Counted from the first letter of the stretch, positions 9,393-17,632 are shown. The stretch: 64,000 bases of DNA from Paenibacillus sp. 1_12 (GCF_900114475.1 NZ_FOTE01000003.1:536667-600666); one strand, 5' to 3'. Numbers and translations: made by a program. Notes: generated by a model not told the origin, from the letters alone.

Positions 9393-11003
9393 ATGGAAGC
9401 TCATTATATCAGCGAATCCAAAAAAAGGTGTTTAGAAGCGGGATTACAAGCAGATATTCTCCCCTTTCCGAGAAATCGATTACATTTGCATGAATTGCAT
9501 GAAAGAAAGAATAAGTTTGCAGAAGCGATCTCAGTTATGGATTTTTTCAGTGATAAAACAACGAAGTTGTTAGAAGGAACACCGATCCTAATCACGCTGA
9601 CTGATGATCTGGGGTACATTATCAGTTTCTTCGGGAATGAGGCCATTAGAGAATCGGTTGAGCAATTCGGTATTAAAGAAGGTATTCAGTTTATCGAAAG
9701 AGACATGGGAACGAATGTGGTGGACATGGCATTGCAGTACAAAAGGCCAGTAGAGCTTATGGGGACAGACCACTTTCATAACCATCTGCATACGGCAGCC
9801 TGCTATTGTGTTCCCTTTGATTTTATGAATGAGGTCGGTGGGTTGACAGGCACGGTTAGCATGATGACATTACTTGATTTTCATAGTAAGTTCGCGTTGC
9901 CCTTATTAATCAATATGGTGGACTCCATGCAGCGTGAAATTGTCCTCAGAAGGAAAAATAGAAATCAAAATATTCTCAATCATATGACGCTCAACACGGT
10001 AAACAATGGAATTATTATCGCAGATCAGGCCGGCAGCATTATTGAGTTTAACCAGTTGATTGAAAAGGTTACTAATTGTAAGAGGGAAGATGTCATTGGC
10101 ACCTCGGTATTAAAATTTGACCTATTTGCTCCCTATATGCTCGGAGTGTTACAACACGGGGATCGAATAGAAAATAGGGAGTGTACACTCTCCCTTTTGC
10201 ACAATAAACAAATGACCTGCTTGCTGGACGCCATCCCTATAGTGGACGACAATCAGGAAATTATAGGTGCTTATCTTCAAATACGGGATATAACCGACCG
10301 CATTATGCTTGAGCAGCAAATCATTATGTACGAAAAATTTTCAGCGATAGGGAAGCTTGCCGCGGGAATTGCCCATGAAATACGCAATCCACTTACGTCG
10401 GTTATGGGATTTATTCAATTATTAAGGGAAAAGAAGCCCAGTGCTGAAACGAATAGGCGCTATCTGGATATCGTATATAACGAATTAATTGTTTTGAAAA
10501 AAATGGTGTCCGATTTCGTACTGATGGCCAAACCGAGCTCTCCGGAAAAAAAAGAATATGTGCTGCAAACCATAATTGAGGATACCGTTCAATTCATGAC
10601 CAGCCAGGCTAATCTAAAAAATGCGATTCTTACAACGGATTTATGCATTACGCTGATCCTGATATCGATAGATGCCAATCAAATTAAACAGGTGCTTATT
10701 AATATCATCCAAAATGCTTTTGAAGCCATGCCCGAAGGCGGTGGAGAAGTAGAGATTAGTCTCACTCCCAATTTGCAGGACAATTGTGTGGAAATAACGA
10801 TTAGCGATAACGGAGTAGGCATATCGGAAAAGCAAATAAACGAAATATTTAATCCCTTTTATACGACAAAAGAAAATGGTTTAGGGCTTGGCTTGTCGAT
10901 ATGCTATCGAATTATCGAAAGTCATAATGGGAACATTCAAATTAAGTCCAATACAAAGTATGGCACCAAGTTTATTATTACACTCCCGTTTCAAAATTCA
11001 TAA
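9393..11003 (+). CDS. Orphan PAS/GAF sensor histidine kinase, KinA-like
   Basis: 536 residues with no transmembrane segment, so cytosolic. The N-terminal 50-190 region resembles the GAF-like sensor of AcoR-type activators; a PAS domain follows (about 195-305). The HisKA region carries the phospho-acceptor His328 in KLAAGIAHEIRNPLTS, followed by an HATPase domain with N-box (QVLINIIQNAFEAMPEGG), G1 (DNGVGI) and G2 (GLGLGLSI) boxes. The HisKA sequence is of the sporulation-kinase sort that feeds Spo0F. No response regulator gene is adjacent. ATG 9393 follows GAGGGG. A 16-bp perfect hairpin ends the unit. A sporulation role is inference. Confidence 0.85.
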   Translation: MEAHYISESKKRCLEAGLQADILPFPRNRLHLHELHERKNKFAEAISVMDFFSDKTTKLLEGTPILITLTDDLGYIISFFGNEAIRESVEQFGIKEGIQFIERDMGTNVVDMALQYKRPVELMGTDHFHNHLHTAACYCVPFDFMNEVGGLTGTVSMMTLLDFHSKFALPLLINMVDSMQREIVLRRKNRNQNILNHMTLNTVNNGIIIADQAGSIIEFNQLIEKVTNCKREDVIGTSVLKFDLFAPYMLGVLQHGDRIENRECTLSLLHNKQMTCLLDAIPIVDDNQEIIGAYLQIRDITDRIMLEQQIIMYEKFSAIGKLAAGIAHEIRNPLTSVMGFIQLLREKKPSAETNRRYLDIVYNELIVLKKMVSDFVLMAKPSSPEKKEYVLQTIIEDTVQFMTSQANLKNAILTTDLCITLILISIDANQIKQVLINIIQNAFEAMPEGGGEVEISLTPNLQDNCVEITISDNGVGISEKQINEIFNPFYTTKENGLGLGLSICYRIIESHNGNIQIKSNTKYGTKFIITLPFQNS

Positions 11004-11034
11004 TCCTTAGGATAGTCATATCTTTATCAACTTT

Positions 11035-11076
11035 AATAACTTCACTGACAGCAGATGTCAGTGAAGTTATTTTATA
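11035..11076 (+). terminator. Strong terminator hairpin
   Basis: A perfect 16-bp stem (11035-11050 with 11056-11071), five-base loop GCAGA, and a T/A-rich tail. It ends the histidine kinase transcript. Confidence 0.8.
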
Positions 11077-11149
11077 ATGATGATAATCTTTGATTACCGA
11101 TGTATGGTTGGTATCTCTTGATGAATTGTACAATAAGGAGAACTTGCAA

Positions 11150-11776
11150 ATGAATAATACGGTATATCTTTATGTGTTTGACACAATGGCTGACTGGGAA
11201 ATAGGTTACTTAACTGCCGAACTGAACTCGGGAAGATATTATAAAAAGGGGCAGGCTCCATCTAAAATAATTACAGTGGGACTTGAAAAGACTCCAGTAA
11301 CTACAATGGGCGGATTGAAAATATTGCCTGACATCAAACTGGATGAGTGCAGCATTGAAAGCACAGATATATTGATTTTACCCGGTGGAGATACATGGAC
11401 AGAAACAATTCACCAACCCATCTTAAAATTCGCTGAGAGGTGTTTACAGGAAGGTGTATGGGTTGCAGCGATTTGTGGTGCTACAATAGGACTTGCCCAG
11501 ACAGGATTGCTGGATTCATGTTGGCATACAAGCAATGATCGGGAATACCTTAAAATGATCTGTCCCACTTACACCGGCGAAAAGTATTACAAAATGGAGT
11601 TTGCTGTAACTGATGGAAAACTGATCACTGCATCTGGAACAGCTCCGTTGGAATTTTCTGTACACGTCTTGAATGCTCTGGGTGTGTTTTCTTCAAAAAC
11701 ATTAGATGCCTGGTATAGTTTTCATAAGACTCAAGAATCCAAATATTTTTATGAGCTGATGAATTCAATCCAATGA
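11150..11776 (+). CDS. DJ-1/PfpI family protein (type 1 glutamine amidotransferase-like)
   Basis: 208 residues. The DJ-1/PfpI fold is shown by the acid residue in FDTMADWEIG, the strand DILILPGGDTW and the nucleophile elbow VAAICGAT with Cys109. Members include glyoxalases, chaperones and regulators, so the exact reaction is unknown. ATG 11150 is chosen because AAGGAG (11135-11140) stands 9 bases upstream; the upstream start at 11090 would fall just after the preceding terminator and lacks a ribosome site. It stands alone, between that terminator and the convergent tlp gene. Confidence 0.85.
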   Translation: MNNTVYLYVFDTMADWEIGYLTAELNSGRYYKKGQAPSKIITVGLEKTPVTTMGGLKILPDIKLDECSIESTDILILPGGDTWTETIHQPILKFAERCLQEGVWVAAICGATIGLAQTGLLDSCWHTSNDREYLKMICPTYTGEKYYKMEFAVTDGKLITASGTAPLEFSVHVLNALGVFSSKTLDAWYSFHKTQESKYFYELMNSIQ

Positions 11777-11799
11777 AGGTATCAACATGTCGGGAACAG

Positions 11800-11834
11800 A
11801 AAAAGCAGTCTCCTTCCAAACTGGAAGGAGCTGC
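11800..11834 (-). terminator. Terminator of tlp (minus strand)
   Basis: GCAG-T-CTCCTTCC (11805-11817) pairs with GGAAGGAG-CTGC (11823-11834). On the minus strand the hairpin is followed by TTTTT, so it serves the tlp gene; it may also slow the convergent transcript. Confidence 0.7.
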
Positions 11835-11866
11835 ATGCGTTTTAGTATGCGAATAGAACGATACTT

Positions 11867-12082
11867 TTACGGTTGAGCTTCGTCTTTTTTTTCTTCTGCG
11901 AAACTGTTAATACTTTCTTTGCGCCGATTGTTTTTATTTTCAATCGTTTGCTTCGCATCTGTTGTAATCTCATCTGCATGTTCATCCAGATAATCTTCTG
12001 CTTCCTGCAAATTAGCTAATGTATGGTCGATATGTTTTTGCAGGTGCGCCTCATTATCTGACCGATTGTCCGGTTTGGCCAA
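11867..12082 (-). CDS. tlp: Small acid-soluble spore protein Tlp
   Basis: 71-residue highly charged, Cys-free protein. PDNRSDNEAHLQKHIDHTLA at the N-terminus and KNNRRKESINSFAEEKKDEA near the C-terminus match the Tlp family of minor spore core proteins. Tlp is made in the forespore (family knowledge). The start codon is TTG at 12080-12082, preceded by GGAGGG at a 6-base spacing; no ATG is available in frame upstream. The gene is single, with a terminator right after it. It is direct evidence for an endospore former. Confidence 0.85.
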   Translation of the reverse strand: MAKPDNRSDNEAHLQKHIDHTLANLQEAEDYLDEHADEITTDAKQTIENKNNRRKESINSFAEEKKDEAQP

Positions 12083-12179
12083 AGGAATCCCTCCTATTCA
12101 ATGATTACTGCCTATTTAAGATGACCTAAATCGCACGAAACTATTCGAATTCATATTCAGAATGGACTTCACGGTTAAC

Positions 12180-12207
12180 TTGAATTTCGCTATATTGCTG
12201 TTATACT
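12180..12207 (+). promoter_or_regulatory. Candidate sigma-A promoter of the glycosylase-AlkD unit
   Basis: TTGAAT (12180-12185), 16-base spacer, TATACT (12202-12207). It leaves an untranslated leader of about 95 bases before the TTG start at 12310. Confidence 0.45.
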
Positions 12208-12309
12208 CGACTATCGGTACTTATAGAGCTTGGTAAGGTATATTATTGTTATAAATGCTCCATCAATGAATTTAAGGTTGATAATAAATGGATATCGGGG
12301 GAACGTGAC

Positions 12310-12927
12310 TTGGGAACCGTTGCAACGAAGAATTTTGACTATGGACAAGAAGAAATCGATTATCTCCAGCAAAAAGATCCAACACTTGGGGCAGCAATGG
12401 CACGTATGGGCAAAGTTGAACGTGTCATTATTCCTAATCTGTTTGCGGCTCTCGTCCATGCTATTGTAGGTCAGCTTATTTCGGTTAAGGCCGCCCATAC
12501 GATTTGGGAAAGAATGCAGCATCAATTTGGAGAGATGACTCCGCACCATATGGCCAGGCAGACTGCCGATGATATCCAAAAATGCGGGTTGACGATGAAA
12601 AAGGCCGTTTGCATTCAGCATATCGCACAAACCATTGCACAAGGAGCTTTTAATTTGGAAGAGCTGTATGACTTGCCAGATGCAGAGGTTATGAAAAAGC
12701 TGATGACATTAAAAGGAATAGGTAAATGGACCGCCGAAATGCTGCTCATCAATGGCATGGAACGCCAAGACATCGTCAGTTGGGGTGATATCGCCATTCG
12801 TCGTGGTATGATGAAGCTGTATGGGTTGAATACCATTGACAAAGAGCAGTTTGAACAAATCAGCCTTCGATATTCGCCTCAGGGTTCAGTGGCTTCCATA
12901 TACTTGTGGGTGATTTCATATGAATAG
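12310..12927 (+). CDS. DNA-3-methyladenine glycosylase, HhH-GPD family (AlkA-like)
   Basis: 205 residues. The helix-hairpin-helix LKGIGKWTAEMLL (about 135-147) and the following Gly/Pro-Asp region SWGDIAIRRG with the catalytic Asp define an HhH-GPD base-excision glycosylase that removes alkylated purines. It lacks the AlkA N-terminal TBP-like domain of E. coli, as many Firmicute members do. The predicted start is TTG 12310 with a GGGGGA ribosome site upstream; no better ATG precedes the conserved region. It overlaps the AlkD-like gene's first possible ATG, so the two are probably co-transcribed. Other alkylation-repair genes lie at 14606-15791. Confidence 0.85.
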   Translation: MGTVATKNFDYGQEEIDYLQQKDPTLGAAMARMGKVERVIIPNLFAALVHAIVGQLISVKAAHTIWERMQHQFGEMTPHHMARQTADDIQKCGLTMKKAVCIQHIAQTIAQGAFNLEELYDLPDAEVMKKLMTLKGIGKWTAEMLLINGMERQDIVSWGDIAIRRGMMKLYGLNTIDKEQFEQISLRYSPQGSVASIYLWVISYE

Positions 12928-12940
12928 GCAGAGGAGCGGT

Positions 12941-13627
12941 ATGGTGGAGAATTCAATCAAGGAACAATTATTTGGATTGGCTGAGGTGGATTATCAAAAG
13001 TTCTCCGCGGCATTGATCCCGAATATTAATAATGTTCTAGGTGTTCGGCTCCCGGAGCTGCGCAAGCTGGCCAAAATCATCGCAAAAGGAGATTGGCGAA
13101 CCTATCTGGAACAGGCCGATAATGAGTATTTTGAAGAAATTATGCTGCAGGGCATGGTCATCGGCTATGTACAAACAGATTTGGATGAGCTTCTACGCTA
13201 TGCAGCTGACTTTGTCCCGAAAATTGATAATTGGTCGGTATGCGATAGTTTTTGTATAGGGTTAAAGCTGACCATAACGAATAGGGAACCCATGTGGGAT
13301 TTTTTGCAGCCGTATCTCTTGTCTAATCAGGAATACGACATACGTTTTGGAGTGGTCATGCTTTTGGACTATTATATTGAAGAGGAATATATTAGCCGTG
13401 TCTTACAACGGTTGGATAACATCAAGCATGAAGGTTATTACGTCAAAATGGCGGTGGCCTGGGCATTATCCATTTGTTATGTGAAGCTTCCTGAACCGAC
13501 AATGACGTACCTGAAAAGCAATTCACTGGACAAGCTGACCTACAACAAAGCACTGCAAAAAATTACAGAATCTTACCGGGTGGATCTGGAAACCAAAAAA
13601 ATGATTCGCAGCATGAAGCGAAAATAA
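12941..13627 (+). CDS. DNA alkylation repair protein, AlkD-like HEAT-repeat glycosylase
   Basis: 228 residues from ATG 12941; GAGGAG (12931-12936) lies just upstream. An ATG at 12920, overlapping the glycosylase stop, would add seven residues. The alpha-helical repeat protein matches AlkD-like enzymes, with VLGVRLPELRKLAK near the N-terminus, the active-site Trp/Asp signature IDNWSVCDSFC and a second conserved Trp in KMAVAWALSICY. AlkD excises positively charged alkylpurines without base flipping (family knowledge). Pairing with an AlkA-like enzyme gives two glycosylases for the same class of damage. Confidence 0.85.
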   Translation: MVENSIKEQLFGLAEVDYQKFSAALIPNINNVLGVRLPELRKLAKIIAKGDWRTYLEQADNEYFEEIMLQGMVIGYVQTDLDELLRYAADFVPKIDNWSVCDSFCIGLKLTITNREPMWDFLQPYLLSNQEYDIRFGVVMLLDYYIEEEYISRVLQRLDNIKHEGYYVKMAVAWALSICYVKLPEPTMTYLKSNSLDKLTYNKALQKITESYRVDLETKKMIRSMKRK

Positions 13628-13652
13628 AGAACCGATGTTATTAGAAATCCAA

Positions 13653-13686
13653 AGGCTTTGACCTTAATTTAAGGTTCAAAGCCCTT
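13653..13686 (+). terminator. Terminator between convergent genes
   Basis: GGCTTTGACCTTAA pairs with TTAAGGTTCAAAGCC (one-base bulge), followed by TTTT. The stop codon of the minus-strand radical SAM gene (13669-13671) sits inside the hairpin. Confidence 0.65.
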
Positions 13687-14487
13687 TTGGCTTACATAAA
13701 TCTGATCATCAGAAAAGACCTGTTTCAATCGCTCGTAGACAATTTGGTAGGCAGACGGATCATACCATTGCTCCAAACCGATTTGTTCATACTTAGACTG
13801 AATGCCGATATTCCGTGTTCGTTTTCCGCCGCTGCCATCTCCCATAAAATAATCGTCCAGGCATACACGATTCACTAATGGTTTTAGCAGCTGTGGAAAT
13901 GCTTCACTGCTTGGCAGCATGGGGGCAATGGTTGCCTGTGTCGGAACGCCGGCGTCAGCCAATAATTGAAGCGTCTTTAATCGGGCGGCAATGGGAGGGG
14001 CATCCGGGGAAAAATGTTTGCGGATGTCCTCTCGATCGGTTTCTATGGTCATACTGACTCTCACCTGATCGCCAAGATGTAAAAAAAGATCGATATCTCT
14101 ACGAACAAGAGGGCTGCGAGTCTGAACGAACAAAAAGTCGGGTGGATCGCTGACCATGACCTCCAATAAAGATCGGGTTACTTGTTCTTTGTGCTCGATG
14201 GGTTGATAGGGATCCGTACTTGAAGACATGAAAATGGTGACGGGCCCTTTGTTTTTGGCTCTTAGCAGTTCTTTTTGAAAAACATCGGCTGCCCCTTGCT
14301 TGATATCGACCCACGTTCCCCATGCCGCGCCACGGAAGGTAGAGACTGGCATTTGCCGAACATAGCAGTAAGAACAGCCAAATGAACAGCCTGTATAAGG
14401 ATTCAGCGAATGGCTATAGCCGGCAAGAAAGCCGGTCCCTTTATTCAGCAGCGTTTTCGGATTTTTGTACAAGTATTCGATTTTCAT
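13669..14487 (-). CDS. SPL-family radical SAM protein
   Basis: 272 residues. The radical SAM cluster motif CxxxCxxC is at Cys34, Cys38 and Cys41 (GCSFGCSYCYVRQMP), with FMSSSTDPYQPIEHKEQVTR and FVQTRSPLVRRDIDLF, motifs shared with spore photoproduct lyase-like proteins. It is shorter than true SplB (about 340 residues), so it belongs to the related family of unknown substrate. GGAG stands 7 bases before ATG 14487. The start ATG overlaps the TGA of the oxygenase remnant (14484-14486), so it was probably translated together with that gene. Location among alkylation repair genes suggests, but does not prove, a DNA or RNA repair role. Confidence 0.8.
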   Translation of the reverse strand: MKIEYLYKNPKTLLNKGTGFLAGYSHSLNPYTGCSFGCSYCYVRQMPVSTFRGAAWGTWVDIKQGAADVFQKELLRAKNKGPVTIFMSSSTDPYQPIEHKEQVTRSLLEVMVSDPPDFLFVQTRSPLVRRDIDLFLHLGDQVRVSMTIETDREDIRKHFSPDAPPIAARLKTLQLLADAGVPTQATIAPMLPSSEAFPQLLKPLVNRVCLDDYFMGDGSGGKRTRNIGIQSKYEQIGLEQWYDPSAYQIVYERLKQVFSDDQIYVSQKGFEP

Positions 14488-14605
14488 AAGCTGACTCCAA
14501 ACCGTTTATTTAGCATCATGAAAAATAATCCCAGCCTGTACCTTGTTCCCCACTTAACCGTGCTGACGCCGTGACGGAGCGTGGTTCGATAATAGCCGCG
14601 CGTGC
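14484..14605 (-). pseudogene. 3' remnant of a 2OG-Fe(II) oxygenase gene (AlkB-like?)
   Basis: The gap between Ogt and the SPL-like gene is not empty. On the minus strand a frame reads GTRGYYRTTLRHGVSTV, then KWGTRYRLGLFFMMLNK, and ends in TGA at 14484-14486. RHGVS and GTRYRLGLFF match the C-terminal part of 2OG-Fe(II) oxygenases, where the last iron-binding His and the 2-oxoglutarate-binding Arg lie. The catalytic HxD part is absent because upstream sequence is now the Ogt gene, so this is a 5'-deleted fragment. The frame runs back into the last codons of ogt without a stop (CRWRPAL precedes it). Family match is from memory; AlkB identity is inference from context. Confidence 0.55.
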
Positions 14606-15148
14606 CTAATGCGGGTCTCCATCTGCAATCATACCGTCCTGCTCCAATTGCAGCAGCTTCGTTTTCATATCCATACCTCCACGATATCCGGTTAGCGCTC
14701 CGCTTTTACCGATTACGCGATGACACGGCACCGTAATTAATACAGGATTGGCACCGATCGCAGCTCCGACTGCACGAACAGCGGCAGGTCTTTGGATCTG
14801 TTGAGCAATGTCCGAATAAGATTGGGTGTGTCCATAAGGAATGGTGTGGAGTGCATTCCATACAGCCATTTGAAAGGGCGTTCCACGATAATCGAAGGGC
14901 ATCGTAAAGCTTTTGCGTGTTCCGCTTAAATATTCGATGAGCTCTTCCATATAAGTCTGAAGCCTCTCGTCATCACGTATTAACGTGCTTCCCGGAAAAC
15001 GGGCATGTGCCCAAACAGACAATTCCTCAAAGGGATAATTTTGTGAGCCGACAAAACAAAGTCCTTCAGATGTAGCGGCGATGTGCATGTTCCAATCCTC
15101 ATGAGTGATGAGGGTCCAATAAAGATCGGGTTTCGTTATGGTTTCCAT
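14606..15148 (-). CDS. ogt: Methylated-DNA--protein-cysteine methyltransferase (Ogt/AdaB)
   Basis: 180 residues. The suicide methyl acceptor is Cys142 in VPCHRVIGKSG, with the helix-turn-helix SYSDIAQQIQRPAAVRAVGAA before it. It repairs O6-methylguanine and O4-methylthymine by direct transfer. ATG 15148 is chosen because AAGGAGG lies 9 bases upstream; a TTG six bases earlier is too close to it. The gene overlaps the end of adaA by about 50 bases, matching the adaA-adaB operon of Bacillus. The C-terminal end (DGMIADGDPH) lies at the junction with the oxygenase remnant and may have been altered by the deletion. Confidence 0.9.
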   Translation of the reverse strand: METITKPDLYWTLITHEDWNMHIAATSEGLCFVGSQNYPFEELSVWAHARFPGSTLIRDDERLQTYMEELIEYLSGTRKSFTMPFDYRGTPFQMAVWNALHTIPYGHTQSYSDIAQQIQRPAAVRAVGAAIGANPVLITVPCHRVIGKSGALTGYRGGMDMKTKLLQLEQDGMIADGDPH

Positions 15149-15791
15149 TTTCAAATGCCTCCTTCATGTTGTTCTGGTGCAATTGGCGATAGCTTGATGG
15201 GGTGTGACCGGTTTTCTTTTTGAACAGAGTTATAAAATACGGCGTGTTGGACAAGCCAACGACCGTGCCGACTTCACCTATGCTCTTATTTGAAGCCATC
15301 AGCTGTTCCGTGGCCTTATCTATCCGAACTTGCTGGATATATTCAACCGGAGTCATACCTTTGACTTTCTTGAATGTTCGATGCATATGATAGGGACTTC
15401 CATGACAGATATAGGCCAGAGTCTCCAGTGTTAATGATTCCGTGTAGTTTTTGTCGATATATTCCGTTACTAATGCGATCCATTCGTCATCTGGCAAGTT
15501 CTGACCGGTTGGCTTGCATCGTTTGCAGGGTCGAAATTTGGCCGATATCGCTTGCTCAGCAGTTTGAAAATAGCCGACGTTTTCTGGATTAGGCGGTCTG
15601 GATTTGCAAGAGGGTCGGCAGAAAATACCTGTTGTTGTGACTGCGTAAAAAAAATGACCGTCATATGAAGCATCATTGGCAAGGACCGCCTGCCACATTT
15701 CTTCTGTCAGTGCTCTCGGGATTGGCATGTTTGCTGCATCGATACAGCTACGGGATAACATTTCTATATCCTGGCTCAGTTGCTTTACCAT
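15099..15791 (-). CDS. adaA: AdaA: methylphosphotriester-DNA methyltransferase and AraC-type activator
   Basis: 230 residues. The N-terminal Ada zinc domain has the four ligands Cys58, Cys62, Cys89 and Cys92 (GIFCRPSC and FRPCKRC); one of them accepts the methyl group from phosphotriesters and so turns on the activator. The C-terminal 90 residues are an AraC DNA-binding domain (ESLTLETLAYICHGSPYHMH and SIGEVGTVVGLSNTPYF). GGAGGTG stands 8 bases before ATG 15791. It is the sensor of the adaptive response and is co-transcribed with ogt. Confidence 0.92.
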   Translation of the reverse strand: MVKQLSQDIEMLSRSCIDAANMPIPRALTEEMWQAVLANDASYDGHFFYAVTTTGIFCRPSCKSRPPNPENVGYFQTAEQAISAKFRPCKRCKPTGQNLPDDEWIALVTEYIDKNYTESLTLETLAYICHGSPYHMHRTFKKVKGMTPVEYIQQVRIDKATEQLMASNKSIGEVGTVVGLSNTPYFITLFKKKTGHTPSSYRQLHQNNMKEAFENGNHNETRSLLDPHHS

Positions 15792-15811
15792 ATTTGTTCA
15801 CCTCCAGTACC

Positions 15812-15845
15812 AGTATAACCCCAAAAATAATCACTTGTACGCTTT
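15812..15845 (-). promoter_or_regulatory. Candidate Ada-activated promoter of adaA-ogt
   Basis: On the minus strand a TATACT -10 (plus-strand AGTATA at 15812-15817) has no good -35 at 17 bases. Next to that position lies AAAGCGTA (plus-strand TACGCTTT, 15838-15845), one base from the E. coli Ada-box core AAAGCGCA. A weak -35 with an adjoining Ada-box-like site fits autoactivation by methylated AdaA. Similarity over eight bases is limited evidence. Confidence 0.35.
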
Positions 15846-15933
15846 ACAGAATGTAACAGCAAGATAACGAAATTGCTTGGTTCCTGGTATTTGAAGAATA
15901 AGTAAATAATGCCTTTAATACATAATATATTGG

Positions 15934-16902
15934 TTATTTAAGGTTTTGAGAAAAATCTCTGAGAAGTGCTTCGCTGCTTTTTTCCAGCTGCATAGGAAAG
16001 CGGCTTACCTTGTCAGGCTCCAACTCTTTAACCTTGCTGTATACGGCAGTAGAAGCATAAACACGCTCTGATTTTTCCAAGCAAGCAAGGAGCTGAGCAT
16101 GATCCCGAATGCCGACAGCATAGGGCTTAATAGAGTGGATTCCAGCTTCATGAACGCGTTTAGCCATCCATTGTCCTCCAGCTTTGCCAAGGCAAACGAA
16201 AGTAACTGGACATCCTTCCGTAAGTTTTGCAATGTCCAGAAAAGTGGATGTTTCTACAAGAGCACCAATAACACACAGCTTGACGTCCTTTTCAGCAAGC
16301 ATTTGTCTGACTTGATCGTGATGATTGAGTGTCGTTACGATCATAGAAGAAAATTCAAGTTCATTCGTAAGCGTGATAGGAGACGATTCAATATCTTCCA
16401 GAAAAATAGTTTTTACCTCTGCTCCTGTTACCCGCTGAATCTCACTGCTGTAAAAAGGATGGTCATGCTCTTTGCATTCTACAAACAAGAGTCTTCGGGG
16501 TGCAGTCTTTTCCGAGCCATGCATTAATCCGTACGCAAGTGAGGCTGTGAAAAATGCTTCGACGTTGATCGATTTCAGCTTTATCTCATCAATCGTACGC
16601 TCAAGCAAATCATGCATGATCGATCTGCTGAGCCGAAGCTCGTCTGTTTGTGGACTATTCAGCACAAGTGTACCACGGCCTTTATGCATGGAAACGATAC
16701 CTTCTTCTTGCAGGTGATGATAAACTAAATTAATCGTATTTCGATTGAGTCCAAGCTGAGCAGCAAGATCATTCGTAGAGGGAAGCAGCTCTCCAGGGGA
16801 AATATGTCCGATGCCAATTAACCATTTCAATTGTTCTTTTACCTGTATATTCGCATCCAACGCCATGGTCGGATCGATTGTTAATTGGATAGGGAAATCC
16901 AT
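15934..16902 (-). CDS. GntR-family transcriptional regulator with large C-terminal domain
   Basis: 322 residues. The N-terminal 75 residues form a GntR winged helix (LLPSTNDLAAQLGLNRNTINLVYHHLQEEGIVSMHKGRGTLVL), of the YtrA-like short spacing. The remaining 240 residues do not resemble the UTRA, FCD or aminotransferase domains and were not recognised. An AGGTT ribosome site precedes ATG 16902. It is divergent from the HPP gene at 17039 across 136 bases, so it may control that gene and itself. The effector is unknown. Confidence 0.75.
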   Translation of the reverse strand: MDFPIQLTIDPTMALDANIQVKEQLKWLIGIGHISPGELLPSTNDLAAQLGLNRNTINLVYHHLQEEGIVSMHKGRGTLVLNSPQTDELRLSRSIMHDLLERTIDEIKLKSINVEAFFTASLAYGLMHGSEKTAPRRLLFVECKEHDHPFYSSEIQRVTGAEVKTIFLEDIESSPITLTNELEFSSMIVTTLNHHDQVRQMLAEKDVKLCVIGALVETSTFLDIAKLTEGCPVTFVCLGKAGGQWMAKRVHEAGIHSIKPYAVGIRDHAQLLACLEKSERVYASTAVYSKVKELEPDKVSRFPMQLEKSSEALLRDFSQNLK

Positions 16903-16973
16903 ATATATAACCTCGCTTCACAAAGAATGAGCCATTTGAGACTACACAATCCCAACTTTGTTTCAACCTCATA

Positions 16974-17003
16974 TTGACAATCTTATCATAAATCACGTAT
17001 TTT
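16974..17003 (+). promoter_or_regulatory. Candidate promoter of the HPP gene
   Basis: TTGACA (16974-16979), 18-base spacer, TATTTT (16998-17003), in the divergent GntR/HPP region. Confidence 0.4.
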
Positions 17004-17038
17004 AAATACAATAGTTACACAGTTTAATGGTTATTTAA

Positions 17039-17581
17039 ATGATGAATGAAAGTAGGGTAATGGAAATGGGAATTAAGTATTATTTGCGAAAAATGAAAGG
17101 TGAAGGCCGTTCACCGCTTGTCATTCATATACGTAATGTGATCATAGGATTTGTCGGAGGGACTGTGACGATCGCTGTTCTTGCATGGTTAACCGATATG
17201 AATGCCGGTTTGTGGATCATGGCACCATTTGGAGCCAGCTGTGTTCTCGCATTTGGTCTTTGGGATTCTCCATTGTCGCAGCCGCGTAATATTATCGGGG
17301 GACATCTCGTGTCGACAGTGACAGGATTAACGGTTCACCACTTTTTGGGTGGCGGCGTTGCTGCTATGGCATTAGGCGTTGGTTTGGCTATCAGCCTGAT
17401 GATGCTCACAAGAACTACACACCCTCCAGCAGGTGCTGATCCCCTTGTAGTGATGATGTCAGGAAGTCATTGGTCATTTATTTGGACACCGGTACTTGCA
17501 GGTTCGATTGTGATTGTCATTATCGCGCTCATCGTGAATAACCTGAGCCGACAACGAGCCTATCCTAAATTTTGGTGGTAG
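17039..17581 (+). CDS. HPP-family integral membrane protein
   Basis: 180 residues with four to five hydrophobic helices. The family signature is seen as TRTTHPPAGADPLVVMMSG (about residues 127-145), with APFGASCVLAFGLWDSPLSQPRN earlier. HPP proteins are membrane proteins; some cyanobacterial and plastid members move nitrite, but the function in Firmicutes is not settled. The start is uncertain: ATGs at 17039, 17042, 17060 and 17066 are all in frame and none has a clear ribosome site; the last two follow a weak AGTAGGG. Regulation by the divergent GntR protein is likely but unproven. Confidence 0.8.
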   Translation: MMNESRVMEMGIKYYLRKMKGEGRSPLVIHIRNVIIGFVGGTVTIAVLAWLTDMNAGLWIMAPFGASCVLAFGLWDSPLSQPRNIIGGHLVSTVTGLTVHHFLGGGVAAMALGVGLAISLMMLTRTTHPPAGADPLVVMMSGSHWSFIWTPVLAGSIVIVIIALIVNNLSRQRAYPKFWW

Positions 17582-17632
17582 TAATGAGAATCTGTCACTC
17601 CCAATGACAACTGTGAGAACTAGTTATGAAAG

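Noticed and set aside
12230-12469. 79-residue frame overlapping the glycosylase start
   Set aside because: It is in another frame of the HhH-GPD gene and has no family resemblance.
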